Of a stretch of DNA of 64,000 nt, positions 16,863 to 25,937 are shown piece by piece. The notes below the pieces were generated by a model. That model worked only from the letters and a program-made list of their open reading frames with translations, had not been told where the DNA came from and did no database searches. The stretch's first letter is position 1. Every line of letters starts with the position of its first letter. This DNA comes from Bradyrhizobium quebecense (GTDB lineage: Bacteria; Pseudomonadota; Alphaproteobacteria; Rhizobiales; Xanthobacteraceae), in assembly GCF_013373795.3 (NCBI RefSeq), contig NZ_CP088022.1, positions 1,240,001-1,304,000 on the forward strand, given 5' to 3'. The position numbers and the translations under genes are program-made.

Positions 16863-17840
16863 TCAACCCGCCTTCTTCCGCGCCGCGGTGCCTTGTGCAC
16901 GCGCGGGCTTCTCGGCCTTCTTCGGCTCGGGCTTGACCGCCTCCTTGGGCTCGCGCTTGCCGCTGCCCGAGATCGGCAGCAGCATCTCGCGCTGGCCCTC
17001 GATGCGCTTCTTCGGCTTCTTGCCCTTCGCCGCCTTTGCCTCGGCCTTGGCCGGAGCGGCCTGCTTCTCGTTGGCGAGGCTCTTCTTCAGCGCGTCCATC
17101 AGGTTGATGACATTGCCGCCGGCCTTCGCCGCGGGCTTGGCGATCTTGATGCCGTTGCGCTTCTGGTTGATCAGGTCGATCAGCGCCTGCTCGTAGCGAT
17201 CCTCGAAATCCTCCGGATCGAACTCGGCGGACTTCTGCTCGACGATGTGCTTGGCGAGGTCGAGCATGTCCTTGGTGATCTTCACATCCTGGATGTCGTC
17301 GAAATATTCCTTCTCGCTGCGCACCTCGTAGGGGTAGCGCAACAGCGTGCCCATCAGGCCGTTGTCGAGCGGCTCGAGCGCGATGATGTGCTCGCGGTTG
17401 GTCAGCACCACGCGGCCGATCGCGACCTTGTCCATGCTGCGGATGGTCTCGCGGATCACCGCGAAGGCGTCGTGGCCGACCTTGCCGTCGGGAACGAGAT
17501 AATAGGGGCGGATCAGATAGCGGCTGTCGATCTCGCTGCGCGGCACGAATTCGTCGATCTCGATGGTGCGGGTCGAATCCAGCGCGATGTCGTCGAGCTC
17601 TTCCTTGGTGACCTCGATATAGGTGTCGGTGTCGACCTTGTAGCCCTTCATGATGTCATCGGCGGAGACTTCCTCACCGGTCTCCGCGTCGACCTTGGCG
17701 TATTTGATCCGGTGGCCGGTCTTGCGGTTGATCTGGTTGAAGGAGACCTTCTCGGTATCCGACGTCGCCGGATACAGGGCAACCGGACAAGTCACGAGCG
17801 AAAGGCGCAAAAAGCCCTTCCAGTTGGCGCGGGGGGCCAT
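16863..17840 (-). CDS. ku: Ku protein, bacterial non-homologous end joining, 325 aa
   Basis: Ring-shaped homodimer that binds double-strand DNA ends and recruits ligase D. The N-terminus MAPRANWKGFLRLSLVTCPV and FNQINRKTGHRIKYAKVDAETGEEV are hallmark Ku core segments, and the beta-barrel continues through SRYLIRPYYLVPDG. After about residue 250 comes a long lysine/alanine/proline-rich tail (EAKAAKGKKPKKR, KPEPKKAEKPARAQG), typical of rhizobial Ku proteins and likely to bind DNA. The ATG at 17840 is chosen over 17861 because GGAG lies six bases upstream. No ligD is present in the window. Confidence 0.95.
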   Translation of the reverse strand: MAPRANWKGFLRLSLVTCPVALYPATSDTEKVSFNQINRKTGHRIKYAKVDAETGEEVSADDIMKGYKVDTDTYIEVTKEELDDIALDSTRTIEIDEFVPRSEIDSRYLIRPYYLVPDGKVGHDAFAVIRETIRSMDKVAIGRVVLTNREHIIALEPLDNGLMGTLLRYPYEVRSEKEYFDDIQDVKITKDMLDLAKHIVEQKSAEFDPEDFEDRYEQALIDLINQKRNGIKIAKPAAKAGGNVINLMDALKKSLANEKQAAPAKAEAKAAKGKKPKKRIEGQREMLLPISGSGKREPKEAVKPEPKKAEKPARAQGTAARKKAG

Positions 17841-18095
17841 AGGGAAACTCCGATTACGCAACCGACGGAACGATCAAGGATAACACCGGGAACCCCGGTT
17901 TGAAACATCGCGGCCCGGTGAATTTGGCAACGGCGTTAACCGTGGCCTCAAGCCTGCGCCCGTTTGACGCGGTGGCGGCGACAACGGTTGGGCAACAGTC
18001 AAACGGCCCCGGAACATCGCTCCGGATCACGCGTTGGCCCTCCGAAGGGGAGCGGCAATCGCCGGAATTTCAGGCACTTAAGCAACGAGGTCGCC

Positions 18096-18248
18096 ATGGC
18101 AACGGAACGACACGGTCAGATCATCGAAACCCCGACCGAGGCGCGCCAGGCCGAGCCCGGACCATCGGTTCTCGCGCTGCTCACGGCCTCGACCGGGCTC
18201 GCAGTCTTGATCCTCGGAATTATCTGGTTCGCCTTTTTCCGGGTGTAA
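18096..18248 (+). CDS. Small single-span membrane protein, 50 aa
   Basis: A polar N-terminal half (MATERHGQIIETPTEARQ) precedes one hydrophobic helix (VLALLTASTGLAVLILGIIWFAFF) that ends the protein. ACGAGG lies six bases before the ATG. I know of no function; small proteins of this type are frequent in Bradyrhizobium. The open frame extends upstream to 17964, but the ribosome site supports this start. Confidence 0.6.
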   Translation: MATERHGQIIETPTEARQAEPGPSVLALLTASTGLAVLILGIIWFAFFRV

Positions 18249-18679
18249 CGCTGCGATCGCGGCCTCCCGCATGCGAGATCTTGCTTGTTAAACTGAGATA
18301 CAAGCAGGGCGGCCACCATGCGCTTGCGGGGTGTGCGGTCGATCACGCCTACAGCTCGCCACGGCCCTCGTGCGTGCGGTCGCATGGCATTCTCTGGCTC
18401 GACGATTGGTTTGACGCGCGACGCGCATCCGCGGCGCAGCGCGCAATATCACGCAACTGAAAAATTCCGGCGCGCGGACTGCTGAGGTCGCGGGAGCCGA
18501 TCGCTGACCGTGTCACGCGGAATTTTCTTGAGCCAAGACTTTGTCAGCCAGGACGTGAGCCATGAATCGTCGTCGACGGCCTTCGCCTTCACGAGATTTT
18601 GCAGCCGAGATCTGTGACGTGCGAAGCGAATTGCCGCCGTGACGCGTCATGAGATCATCGAAATTGGCTGCTAGCTGAT
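18249..18679. other. Intergenic region without recognised gene
   Basis: About 430 bp. A 26-codon open frame beginning at the ATG near 18562 has no convincing ribosome site or composition signal. No repeat or RNA gene is seen. Confidence 0.4.
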
Positions 18680-18865
18680 TTGAATCAGATGCGTCTTGAG
18701 CTTGAGATGTTCTATCCGCAAGAAGAAAAAAACTCGCTGCTGGCGCGCCTCAAGGAGAAAAGCGTTTCAGGTGCCTTCGTCGGACTGACGCTGTTGGCGA
18801 TGGCGGGGTGGATCTATCTGCTCAGCTCGATGTTCCTGAAATTCATGCTGTGGTGGTTCTCCTGA
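18680..18865 (+). CDS. Small membrane protein, 61 aa
   Basis: A charged N-terminal half (PQEEKNSLLARLKEKS) precedes a hydrophobic C-terminal region that could span the membrane once or as a hairpin (FVGLTLLAMAGWIYLLSSMF then LKFMLWWFS). The start could be 18680 or the methionine three codons later; neither has a strong ribosome site. The coherent polar-then-hydrophobic design favours a real gene, function unknown. Confidence 0.5.
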   Translation: MNQMRLELEMFYPQEEKNSLLARLKEKSVSGAFVGLTLLAMAGWIYLLSSMFLKFMLWWFS

Positions 18866-19019
18866 GGCGCCTCGCGCGCGAGAACAACCGATGTGGGCGC
18901 CGGGTCATTGTCGCGCCGTTCGATTGCACAAAAAATTCCAGCGGCTGAACATTCTTTCGGCGCGCGCAATCATGATGTCGTCACAACTCCGAATGTTAAT
19001 AACATCGGTTATAACGTGG

Positions 19020-19226
19020 ATGAATGTGATGCTTTCTCCTGTTCTCATCCTTGCGGCGGCGTTCGTTGCCGGCTTCTTCTCCGGTTTCGCCACGCGCTCG
19101 TGGCGATCGCGCAAGCGCCGCGCGCAATATCGGATCTATGCGCCGTATGTGGCGCCGCCAGCCGCCAAATCGGCGAGGCGGGAACAGCCGGTCACCGCAT
19201 TCGGCCATATGCGCCGCGCGTTCTAG
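19020..19226 (+). CDS. Small membrane-anchored basic protein, 68 aa
   Basis: One N-terminal transmembrane helix (LSPVLILAAAFVAGFFSGFA) is followed by an arginine-rich cytoplasmic tail (RSWRSRKRRAQYRIYAPY). The frame is open from 18891, and several methionines could serve as start; I chose 19020 because it places the helix at the N-terminus. Function unknown. Confidence 0.5.
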   Translation: MNVMLSPVLILAAAFVAGFFSGFATRSWRSRKRRAQYRIYAPYVAPPAAKSARREQPVTAFGHMRRAF

Positions 19227-19383
19227 CGGGCTAGCTCGGCAGAGGTAGCGCGACAGTGGCGTGAGTTGGGGTTGGCGGGCGACATGCAATCGGTCATCTT
19301 GTCTTCGTTGCGGCAGCCGGGCTGGGTTCGCGTGCCGGCGGGGTGTTGCCGTTGGCCCGCGCATCGTGAGGGAACTTGCACGT

Positions 19384-19659
19384 ATGAGTGATCTCAGGGG
19401 GCATTCGCCAAGGCGGTATGTCGTCGATGTCAGCGGACGGCGCGTGCTGGTCGGTCTTACGCTTGAAGAGACGTCGGAATTCGAAGGATTGGACGCCTCC
19501 CTGCCGATGCTGGGCGGGGAAGCCCACGGTGCGGAGCTGATGCCGTCAGCCGTCGAGGGACGGTGGGTCGAGCTCTATGACAAGCACGACAAGGCCTGGA
19601 TCAAGTGGAAGGCCGACCTGAGGGCCGGGCAACAGGATAGTTCACCCTTTTTTAACTAA
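19384..19659 (+). CDS. Hypothetical protein, 91 aa
   Basis: Soluble small protein with two recognisable halves: a beta-like segment (RRYVVDVSGRRVLVGLTLEE) and a C-terminal WVELYDKHDKAWIKWKADL. The start at 19384 has GAGGGA about ten bases upstream. I cannot assign a family. It is followed after 55 bp by another hypothetical gene on the same strand. Confidence 0.6.
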   Translation: MSDLRGHSPRRYVVDVSGRRVLVGLTLEETSEFEGLDASLPMLGGEAHGAELMPSAVEGRWVELYDKHDKAWIKWKADLRAGQQDSSPFFN

Positions 19660-19714
19660 GACCGGGCGATTTTGAGCGATACTGCCTGAGTGGGCCCGAA
19701 CCGGATACTGACAG

Positions 19715-20131
19715 ATGTTTCAACTGTTTCTGCGGGCTCGCGCGCATGACCTGATCAGGTCGCGGCGGAGCGAGGAAGGTTTCAAGGCACGCTCGGCCGA
19801 GCGCGATGCCGAGACCGATCGCGCCCGAATCGGATCGATCATGGCAGCGATCGAGGCCGCGTTGCAGGCGGCCGAAAGCGAGCAATCCGGCCTTGGCCGC
19901 CGTGTCGACGATGTTCTGGCCCGCGCGGCGGTGACGCTGGGCAACGGCACCGACGAGTATCTGGAACGCGAGGCGCTTGACAACTATCATCAAGACCTGT
20001 TTGACGCCGAGATCTCCAACGGCCAGCGTCGGCTGAAGGAACTGGCGACCGAGATTGCGCACTTCAAGTTCATGAAGGCCGCGGTACTGAGCCGCTTTCC
20101 TGACTACAAACCTCCGGCCGCCAGCAACTGA
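19715..20131 (+). CDS. Hypothetical helical protein, 138 aa
   Basis: Predicted to be almost all alpha-helix, with many charged residues and heptad-like spacing (DRARIGSIMAAIEAALQAAE, and NGQRRLKELATEIAHFKFMK). No signal peptide, membrane span or known motif. It sits upstream of the UDP-glucuronate epimerase gene with a 98-bp gap; a functional link is not shown. Confidence 0.6.
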   Translation: MFQLFLRARAHDLIRSRRSEEGFKARSAERDAETDRARIGSIMAAIEAALQAAESEQSGLGRRVDDVLARAAVTLGNGTDEYLEREALDNYHQDLFDAEISNGQRRLKELATEIAHFKFMKAAVLSRFPDYKPPAASN

Positions 20132-20229
20132 CGCGCCCCGCGGCCGCAACGCCAAGCCGGAAGCTGCGGCCCGCGCCTGACGGCGTGCGACCTGGTCCGG
20201 CGCAAGGCGAAAGGCACAGGCGAAACGTG

Positions 20230-21255
20230 GTGATCGCAGGCAATCTACTCGTCACGGGCTGCGCCGGCTTTATCGGCTTCCATCTGGCGGAGCATTTGCT
20301 GCGGGCAGGGCAGCCGGTCATCGGCATCGACAATCTCAACCAGTATTATGATCCGGCGCTCAAGCACGCGCGGCTCGATCTGCTCAAGCAGCACCGTGGC
20401 TTCACCTTCCTGGAACTCGACCTCGCCGATCGCGCCGGGATGCAAGCGCTGTTCGAGCGCTATCGCTTCGAGGTCGTGGTGCATCTGGCTGCCCAGGCCG
20501 GCGTGCGCTACTCCCTGCAGAACCCGCATGCCTACATGGATTCCAATCTGGAGGGCTTCCTCAACGTCCTCGAGGGCTGCCGGCATACTGCGTGCCGGCA
20601 TCTGCTGTTTGCGTCGTCATCGTCGGTCTATGGCGCCAACACCAAGCTGCCGTTCTCGGTCCACGACAACGTCGATCATCCGGTCAGCCTGTATGCCGCG
20701 ACCAAGAAGGCCAACGAGCTGCTCGCCCATTCCTACAGCCACCTCTATCGCATCCCGACGACGGGGCTGCGGTTCTTCACCGTATATGGGACGTGGTATC
20801 GGCCGGACATGGCGCTCTATAAGTTTGCGGATGCGATCACCGGAGGGAAGCCGATCCAGTTGTTCAACAACGGCAACATGCGGCGCGACTTCACTTATGT
20901 CGATGACGTGGTCGAGGCGATGGTGCGGCTGATCGGCCGCGCGCCCGAGGGCGACGTCAACTGGTCGGGCGCGCATCCCGACCCCGGTTCGAGCAAGGCG
21001 CCGTGGCGCGTCTACAACATCGGTAATAGCAGGCCGGAAGAACTGATGCATGTGGTCGCGCTGCTCGAGCAGGGCTTCGGCCGGCAGGCTGAAAGGCAGT
21101 TGTTGCCAATGCAACCTGGGGATGTAATGGAGACGTCAGCCGATGTCTCCGATCTGGAGCGTGAAATCGGCTTTCGGCCGCAGACGCGGATCGAGGACGG
21201 CATTGCCAAATTTGTCGCCTGGTATCGGGCTTATCACAATGTCGATCGGACTTAG
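20230..21255 (+). CDS. NAD-dependent UDP-glucuronate 4-epimerase-like enzyme, 341 aa
   Basis: Extended short-chain dehydrogenase that would interconvert UDP-GlcA and UDP-GalA, supplying galacturonate for surface polysaccharide. The NAD-binding TGCAGFIG is at residues 9-16 and the catalytic pair is Y155 and K159 in YAATKK. The substrate-side block VYGTWYRPDMALYKF is typical of LpsL/CapI-type UDP-glucuronate epimerases. I take GTG at 20230 as start (an ATG at 20185 adds 15 residues without similarity). It lies 3 kb before the polysaccharide locus, supporting a role there. Confidence 0.85.
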   Translation: MIAGNLLVTGCAGFIGFHLAEHLLRAGQPVIGIDNLNQYYDPALKHARLDLLKQHRGFTFLELDLADRAGMQALFERYRFEVVVHLAAQAGVRYSLQNPHAYMDSNLEGFLNVLEGCRHTACRHLLFASSSSVYGANTKLPFSVHDNVDHPVSLYAATKKANELLAHSYSHLYRIPTTGLRFFTVYGTWYRPDMALYKFADAITGGKPIQLFNNGNMRRDFTYVDDVVEAMVRLIGRAPEGDVNWSGAHPDPGSSKAPWRVYNIGNSRPEELMHVVALLEQGFGRQAERQLLPMQPGDVMETSADVSDLEREIGFRPQTRIEDGIAKFVAWYRAYHNVDRT

Positions 21256-21316
21256 TGCGCTCCTTGCGAATTCCGGCTCGAGAAAAACCTGGCGCGGCGT
21301 GGAACGGAGCGCGGCA

Positions 21317-21574
21317 ATGAGAGTTATCAGTGGTTTTGCATTCGCGTCAGCCGTGATCATCATGTCCGGCGCAATCGTTCCGGCGCACGCGATCGACGCC
21401 CAGGTCGCACGCACCTGCGATGCCTTGGTCGCGCGGGCGTTTCCGCCGCGAGAGCCCGGCAATCCTGCTTCCGGCAGCGCGAGGGGCGGGGCGAAGGATC
21501 AGCGCGACTATTTCAACAAATGCGTCGCCAATGGCGGCAAGATGGGCGACGACACGCCTCCCAAATCGAAATAG
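21317..21574 (+). CDS. Small secreted hypothetical protein, 85 aa
   Basis: The first 26 residues form a signal peptide (VISGFAFASAVIIMSGAIV then AHA), leaving a mature domain of about 58 residues with two cysteines (TCDAL and NKCVANGG) that could form one disulfide. Glycine- and lysine-rich at the end. The start at 21317 follows the epimerase stop by 61 bp, so co-transcription is possible. Function unknown. Confidence 0.55.
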   Translation: MRVISGFAFASAVIIMSGAIVPAHAIDAQVARTCDALVARAFPPREPGNPASGSARGGAKDQRDYFNKCVANGGKMGDDTPPKSK

Positions 21575-22410
21575 CGCACGATCGCGACGCACGTTGCGAA
21601 TTAGCGATGCTTATGGCGGTTGGTCGAATCCGCTGCTGTCCGCCGTGGCAATCGTGCAAGCGCATGTGAGACGCGAAGGCATTTCGCTGCCTCTGCTGAA
21701 GCCGGAATGCCTCATTACCACTCATTTCGAATTAGAATAGCATTGTCGCATTCGGCCAGGTCGAGGTGAATATCTTGCATGATCGAATGTGTGGCGTTGA
21801 TTCCCTCCGCCGCATCGTCAGGGCGGATCCGAATGCTCAGATCCGCGACCTCGAGATCCGAAACGGATCGAAATATTCTGCGATCACTGCAGAGGACGCG
21901 GTGCCGGTTCGCTGCATCCATGCTGTTCGGTTCAACCTGTTATGCGCGGCGAAGAAAGCTGATTGATCGAAAGCAGCAGATTTAGTGTGTGCACGCCGTG
22001 TTTGGTGGAATATCTGGTTCGAGGCTGGAACACTTCATCACGTCCCGAGCCATCGACGCGGCGACATTGTGATAGCCAGCAGACGTGTCGCCGGTTTCGA
22101 CGGCGATCGCTGCGATCAACGATCGTCAAATGATTTCATGCTCTTGCTCGCGCCTCACGGTCAGTGCCGGCTGCGCTCTTTGGCGGCGCGCCGCGTCGCT
22201 GCCGCTGACATCCCATCGCGACGACACATTTAAGGCCGTCGATCGAACGTTTCGCGATCAGGTTGTGGAACCTGGTTGAGAAAATTTATCGCGGAGCCAC
22301 GTTCGTCGCAAACCTGCCCCATTAACCGCATTCCATATGTGTGATCTAACCCTGTCATCGAAACTTCAATCACATCGCTCATACCCCTAACCGCAGAGCG
22401 AGGGCGCGCC
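21575..22410. other. AT-richer intergenic region without supported gene
   Basis: About 840 bp with base composition closer to even than the surroundings. Short open frames on both strands (for example 21715-21921 minus and 21766-21966 plus) overlap one another, and neither has a ribosome site or recognisable motif. I see no RNA gene. It may be decayed or transferred DNA. Confidence 0.4.
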
Positions 22411-22623
22411 ATGAAGCAGCACAAAGTTCAACATTCGCATCAGCCAATCGAAGAGGCGTTGCTCGCAACCAATCAATCGCTGCGCAACGAAGTCGTTGCG
22501 CTGATGCTTGATATCGCCGCGTTGCGTGAAATCCACGAGCGCCCAGCCGCGTCTCGTTCGTTCGGCATGTCGCGTGAGCAGAACGCCCCGCGTGTCGCAT
22601 TGCGCCGGGTTCACCACAGCTGA
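22411..22623 (+). CDS. Small coiled-coil protein resembling an IS3 OrfA zipper, 70 aa
   Basis: Short protein with a central helix NQSLRNEVVALMLDIAALRE whose leucine spacing resembles the C-terminal zipper of IS3-family OrfA. GAGGG lies eight bases before the ATG. A minus-strand gene at 22818 and a larger HTH protein at 23675 carry the same helix, so the three form a local family. Lacking a DNA-binding domain, it might act by pairing with other zipper proteins; that is speculation. Confidence 0.55.
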   Translation: MKQHKVQHSHQPIEEALLATNQSLRNEVVALMLDIAALREIHERPAASRSFGMSREQNAPRVALRRVHHS

Positions 22624-22707
22624 AGTCCGTCAGCCTATTTCTCACTGAGCAGAATTTGCGGCCACATCCAAGCCAGTCTGGCGAGGATGTCGGCGCCTGC
22701 TGCTATG

Positions 22708-22761
22708 GACAATTCAATTTTAAATTGAATATTGTCTCGCCCGATCCTGGTTTTGGGCGAG
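22708..22761. terminator. Two adjacent hairpins between convergent small genes
   Basis: GACAATTCAATTT pairs with AAATTGAATATTGTC (22708-22736, one 2-base bulge), and CTCGCCC (22736-22742) pairs with GGGCGAG (22755-22761). They lie between convergent genes and could terminate both. Neither has a long T-run, so the role is inferred from position. Confidence 0.4.
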
Positions 22762-22817
22762 CTGGCTCGATCTAGCTGATCTTGCCGTGGACAATTTGTG
22801 GTCGTGAGGGCAGGCAG

Positions 22818-23006
22818 TCAGTGCTCTTGCCGCACCGGCTTGTGCGCCACGACGTAGGACAGGCGCTCGCGCAGGATCCACGTCTGCAACATCAACTCGA
22901 CGGCGGTGTGCCGGAGCTCGGAATTCTCCGCGAGGAGGCGTTCCAAAGCGTCGGTCGCCTCGTTGGACGCGGATTGCTTCCCCTCGAAGACCTTGAGACG
23001 CGCCAT
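22818..23006 (-). CDS. Small coiled-coil protein, paralogue of the 22411 product, 62 aa
   Basis: Residues about 20-50 (LERLLAENSELRHTAVELML then QTWILRERL) align with the helix of the 22411 product (EALLATNQSLRNEVVALMLD then IAALRE). GAGG lies ten bases before the ATG at 23006, supporting the start. No DNA-binding domain or membrane segment. It is convergent to its paralogue, with a double hairpin between. Function unknown. Confidence 0.55.
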   Translation of the reverse strand: MARLKVFEGKQSASNEATDALERLLAENSELRHTAVELMLQTWILRERLSYVVAHKPVRQEH

Positions 23007-23674
23007 AGTGTCGATCCTCGTAAAATGTGTCGATCAGAGGCTGGCTCTGACAAGCGTCAGCACAGAATAGTTCGCGGATTGTCGGGCGGTCGTGGTTCCG
23101 CCTGATGGCCTCGGGTGGGAAAGCGCCTAATTGATAATTCGCGGATCGAGCTATGAGTGTTAGGTTTTCTGAAAATGATCCTCAAATATGTTGAAACTCT
23201 CATGACACCTAACGTCTTAGTAACTACCGCTGCGCGTGCGTGCCCGCAAGCTGCCGGACGCGAAGGTCGCGGGATTAATTTGTTAGAATGTTGTGAAACT
23301 CTCGCCTGACCGGCGGCGTAGATATCGCGGAGAGGCATGGTGCACTCACAATCTGTCGCGGGACCGATTGGATGTTCTCATTTGCTTCTCATTCGGGAAT
23401 GCAAACGGTGCGCCAGTTATCCAGATCAAATTGTCATGCGCAGAAAAGTCGTATAACTTTTTCTGTGAGGTCGTCTTACGGCAGGAATATTGCTCATATA
23501 TTCCGGTAAACACCTTGCAGCTTCGGTGTTTCTTCGCACAATGCGGCGCTGCCGACGGCAAGTTCGAGGCTCCCGAAGGCCCCCCGGGAAATCCTCAATT
23601 TGAATTTCCTGTTGCATTTACATAGCTTATAGGCCATGCGATGATTGCTAATCTAGGGGGCAATGAGATGACCA
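23007..23674. other. AT-rich intergenic region upstream of the HTH gene
   Basis: About 670 bp of unusually AT-rich sequence for this window. Overlapping short frames on both strands show no motif or ribosome site. It probably contains the divergent promoters of the flanking genes; I cannot place them. Confidence 0.4.
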
Positions 23675-24049
23675 ATGAGGCGTCATTCAACTGACGAGAT
23701 CAGTTCCAAGGTCAAACAAGCCGAGGAACTCATGGCGCGGGGGCAGTCACAAGCCCAAGCGTGCAAGGTGCTGGGCGTTAGCGTGATGACATTTCACCGC
23801 TGGCGCAAGCAGGAGGCTGCACGCGGCCATCACCCGAATGGTACTGTGACCGAGCTTGCCGCTCGCGCAGATGATCGAGATGGTATTCCCCACGCCCACA
23901 ACCGTATTGACGAATTGCGGCTGGAAAATGAACGGCTGCGCCGGATTGTGACCGACCTGCTGCTCGAGAAAATGAAGATCGAGGAGAAGCTTGCGCTCAG
24001 ATCCAGCGGCGGGAACGGTTTGCCCCGCCGTGGTGAAGTCCAGAGCTGA
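23675..24049 (+). CDS. IS3 OrfA-like helix-turn-helix/coiled-coil protein, 124 aa
   Basis: Resembles the first open frame of IS3-type elements. Residues about 10-45 form a helix-turn-helix (SSKVKQAEELMARGQSQAQA then CKVLGVSVMTFHRWRKQE), and residues about 75-110 form a leucine zipper (ELRLENERLRRIVTDLLLEK). No OrfB integrase follows, and no terminal repeats are visible, so it is either an IS remnant or a domesticated DNA-binding protein. An in-frame stop lies directly upstream of the ATG, fixing the start. It is near the polysaccharide locus; a regulatory role is possible but not shown. Confidence 0.7.
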   Translation: MRRHSTDEISSKVKQAEELMARGQSQAQACKVLGVSVMTFHRWRKQEAARGHHPNGTVTELAARADDRDGIPHAHNRIDELRLENERLRRIVTDLLLEKMKIEEKLALRSSGGNGLPRRGEVQS

Positions 24050-24061
24050 CGTAAGCTGCCG

Positions 24062-24367
24062 CTAGTGGATACGCGAGGGCCTGGGAGCCAGCAGCAGCTG
24101 GTCGCTCAGATGCGCTTTCTCGGATCTTGCGCGCAGCTCCTCGAGGATCGGACGCAGCCTCGCCTGTGCGAGATCCAGGCCTTTGACAATGTCCTGATTC
24201 GGCATTTCGGCCGGAAAGCGGGCTGATCGCAGCTTTGTTTCGACCGCCTTGACCAGCACCTCGACGTCGTCGCGGTGCTGGCCTGCGACGAGCTCGGCGC
24301 CCATCAGGCGGATGAGATGGAGGAGGGCCAGCAGCGCGGCCTCGGTTTCGCCAGCCGATGAACTCAT
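24062..24367 (-). CDS. Hypothetical protein, 101 aa
   Basis: Soluble and mainly helical, with no motif I recognise; notable stretches are EAALLALLHLIRLMGAELVA and LDLAQARLRPILEELRARSE. AGAGAG lies about six bases before the ATG. It is divergent from the sugar-transferase gene at 24463, with 95 bp between them that should hold both promoters. Confidence 0.5.
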   Translation of the reverse strand: MSSSAGETEAALLALLHLIRLMGAELVAGQHRDDVEVLVKAVETKLRSARFPAEMPNQDIVKGLDLAQARLRPILEELRARSEKAHLSDQLLLAPRPSRIH

Positions 24368-24462
24368 AGACGCTCTCTGCCTGATATTGCCGGCAGGTCT
24401 TGCGAGCTCACGACCTGCCTGATATTAAACATGTGAATTGTTAACACGAATGTTAATTCCCG

Positions 24463-25905
24463 ATGGCGGACCTTTCGGACGCTCGAATAGCGAAGGTACC
24501 GGTTAGCTTCGGCGCCTTCTCGTTCGCTTTTGCCTCGCTCGAAGCGTTTGCTGTCGTCTTCGAGATGATCATCGTCGGGCTGTCCAGCATCATTGGCGGC
24601 GCGGCCTATCACCTGTTTTACTACCACACGGTTTATAGCAACAGCTTCGAGGGTTTTCTAGGGATCGGGGTCCTCGCCGCCATCCTTCACATGTTCGTGG
24701 CGAAGTCGCAGGGCCTCTACAATGCGCAGGTGCTGGCCGGTCTCGACCGGCGCTGGAGCAGCCTGCTCGGCGGGTGGCTGCTGGTGGTCCTGCTGATGAC
24801 CCTGATCATCTTCCTTCTGAAGGTTGGCTCCGGCGTCTCGCGCGGGTCGGTGATGTCGTTTGGCGTGATCGGCGGCCTTGGGCTGGTGGCCGGACGGATG
24901 CTGCTGCAGGCGCCGCTGCAACGTGCGATCGACCGCGGCATGCTGGCGACGCGCCGTGCGGTGGTGGTCGGGACGGCGGACGAATTGTCCCGGGTGCGGC
25001 AATCGAGCCTGCTGCGCGATTTCGGCCTCAGCGAGGTGCGACGGATCCAGTTGTCCGGCCTGTCCGACGACGCGGGCGACCGCGCCGCCGTCGCGTCAGC
25101 CATTCGCGCGGCGCGGGAGTGCGGCGCCGACGAGATCATCCTGGCGATGCCCTGGCAGCAGGAACCGCGCATCCAGTTTGTGTGCGATCAGCTGCGGGCG
25201 TCACCGCTGCCGGTGCGGCTGCTGCCGGATCGGACGGCGGAGCGGTTCCTGGCGCTGCGGATGGTGGCGTCTGGCCCGATACCGACGCTGGAAATGCAGC
25301 GCTCGCCACTGACCTCGGTGGAGCGAGCCGGCAAGCGGCTGTTCGACATCGTGGCATCGAGTGGTCTTCTGGTGCTGTTCGCGCCGCTTTTGATCGGGAC
25401 CGCGATTGCGATCAAGCTCGACTCCAGGGGGCCGGTCCTGTTCCGGCAGCGCCGCAACGGGTTCGACGGCAGGCAATTCACCATCCTCAAGTTCCGCTCC
25501 ATGCATGTGCTCGAGGACGGCGATGTCATCACGCAGGCTCGCGCGAACGATCCGCGGCTGACCGGGATCGGCGCCACGCTGCGCCGCCGCAGCATCGACG
25601 AGCTGCCGCAGCTGGTGAACGTGCTGCGCGGCGACATGTCGCTGGTCGGGCCGCGGCCGCATGCGCTGGCGCATGACGACAAATATTCGAAGTTGATCGC
25701 AAGCTACGCGCAGCGCCAGCACGTCAAGCCGGGCATCACCGGTCTCGCACAAGTGCAGGGACTGCGCGGCGCGACTCCCGCGATCGAGGACATGCAGCTG
25801 CGCGTCGCGCACGACCTCATCTACATCAAGAGCTGGAGCTTCGTGCTCGACCTGCGCATCCTGCTGCGCACCGTGGGCGCGGTGCTGCGGCACAAGGGAA
25901 TCTAG
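24463..25905 (+). CDS. Undecaprenyl-phosphate glycosyl-1-phosphate transferase (WcaJ/ExoY-type initiating enzyme), 480 aa
   Basis: Starts polysaccharide repeat-unit assembly by transferring a sugar phosphate to undecaprenyl phosphate at the inner membrane. The N-terminal part has about four membrane helices (residues 25-150), then a CoA-binding-like Rossmann domain (AVVVGTADELSRV). The C-terminal polyprenol-phosphate hexose transferase domain begins near residue 285 (KRLFDIVASSGLLVLFAPLL) and contains GPVLFRQRRNGFDG, FTILKFRSMH, SIDELPQLVNVLRGDMSLVG and KPGITGLAQVQG. Glucose or galactose is the usual sugar; the sequence does not decide. It is the first gene of the polysaccharide locus. Confidence 0.95.
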   Translation: MADLSDARIAKVPVSFGAFSFAFASLEAFAVVFEMIIVGLSSIIGGAAYHLFYYHTVYSNSFEGFLGIGVLAAILHMFVAKSQGLYNAQVLAGLDRRWSSLLGGWLLVVLLMTLIIFLLKVGSGVSRGSVMSFGVIGGLGLVAGRMLLQAPLQRAIDRGMLATRRAVVVGTADELSRVRQSSLLRDFGLSEVRRIQLSGLSDDAGDRAAVASAIRAARECGADEIILAMPWQQEPRIQFVCDQLRASPLPVRLLPDRTAERFLALRMVASGPIPTLEMQRSPLTSVERAGKRLFDIVASSGLLVLFAPLLIGTAIAIKLDSRGPVLFRQRRNGFDGRQFTILKFRSMHVLEDGDVITQARANDPRLTGIGATLRRRSIDELPQLVNVLRGDMSLVGPRPHALAHDDKYSKLIASYAQRQHVKPGITGLAQVQGLRGATPAIEDMQLRVAHDLIYIKSWSFVLDLRILLRTVGAVLRHKGI

Positions 25906-25937
25906 CGGATCGGGCATCCGACGTGTGCCGGCGCCCG

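Noticed and set aside
17900..18460. Open frame of 186 codons downstream of the Ku region
   Set aside because: Overlaps a better small membrane-protein gene at 18096 and lacks coherent protein features.
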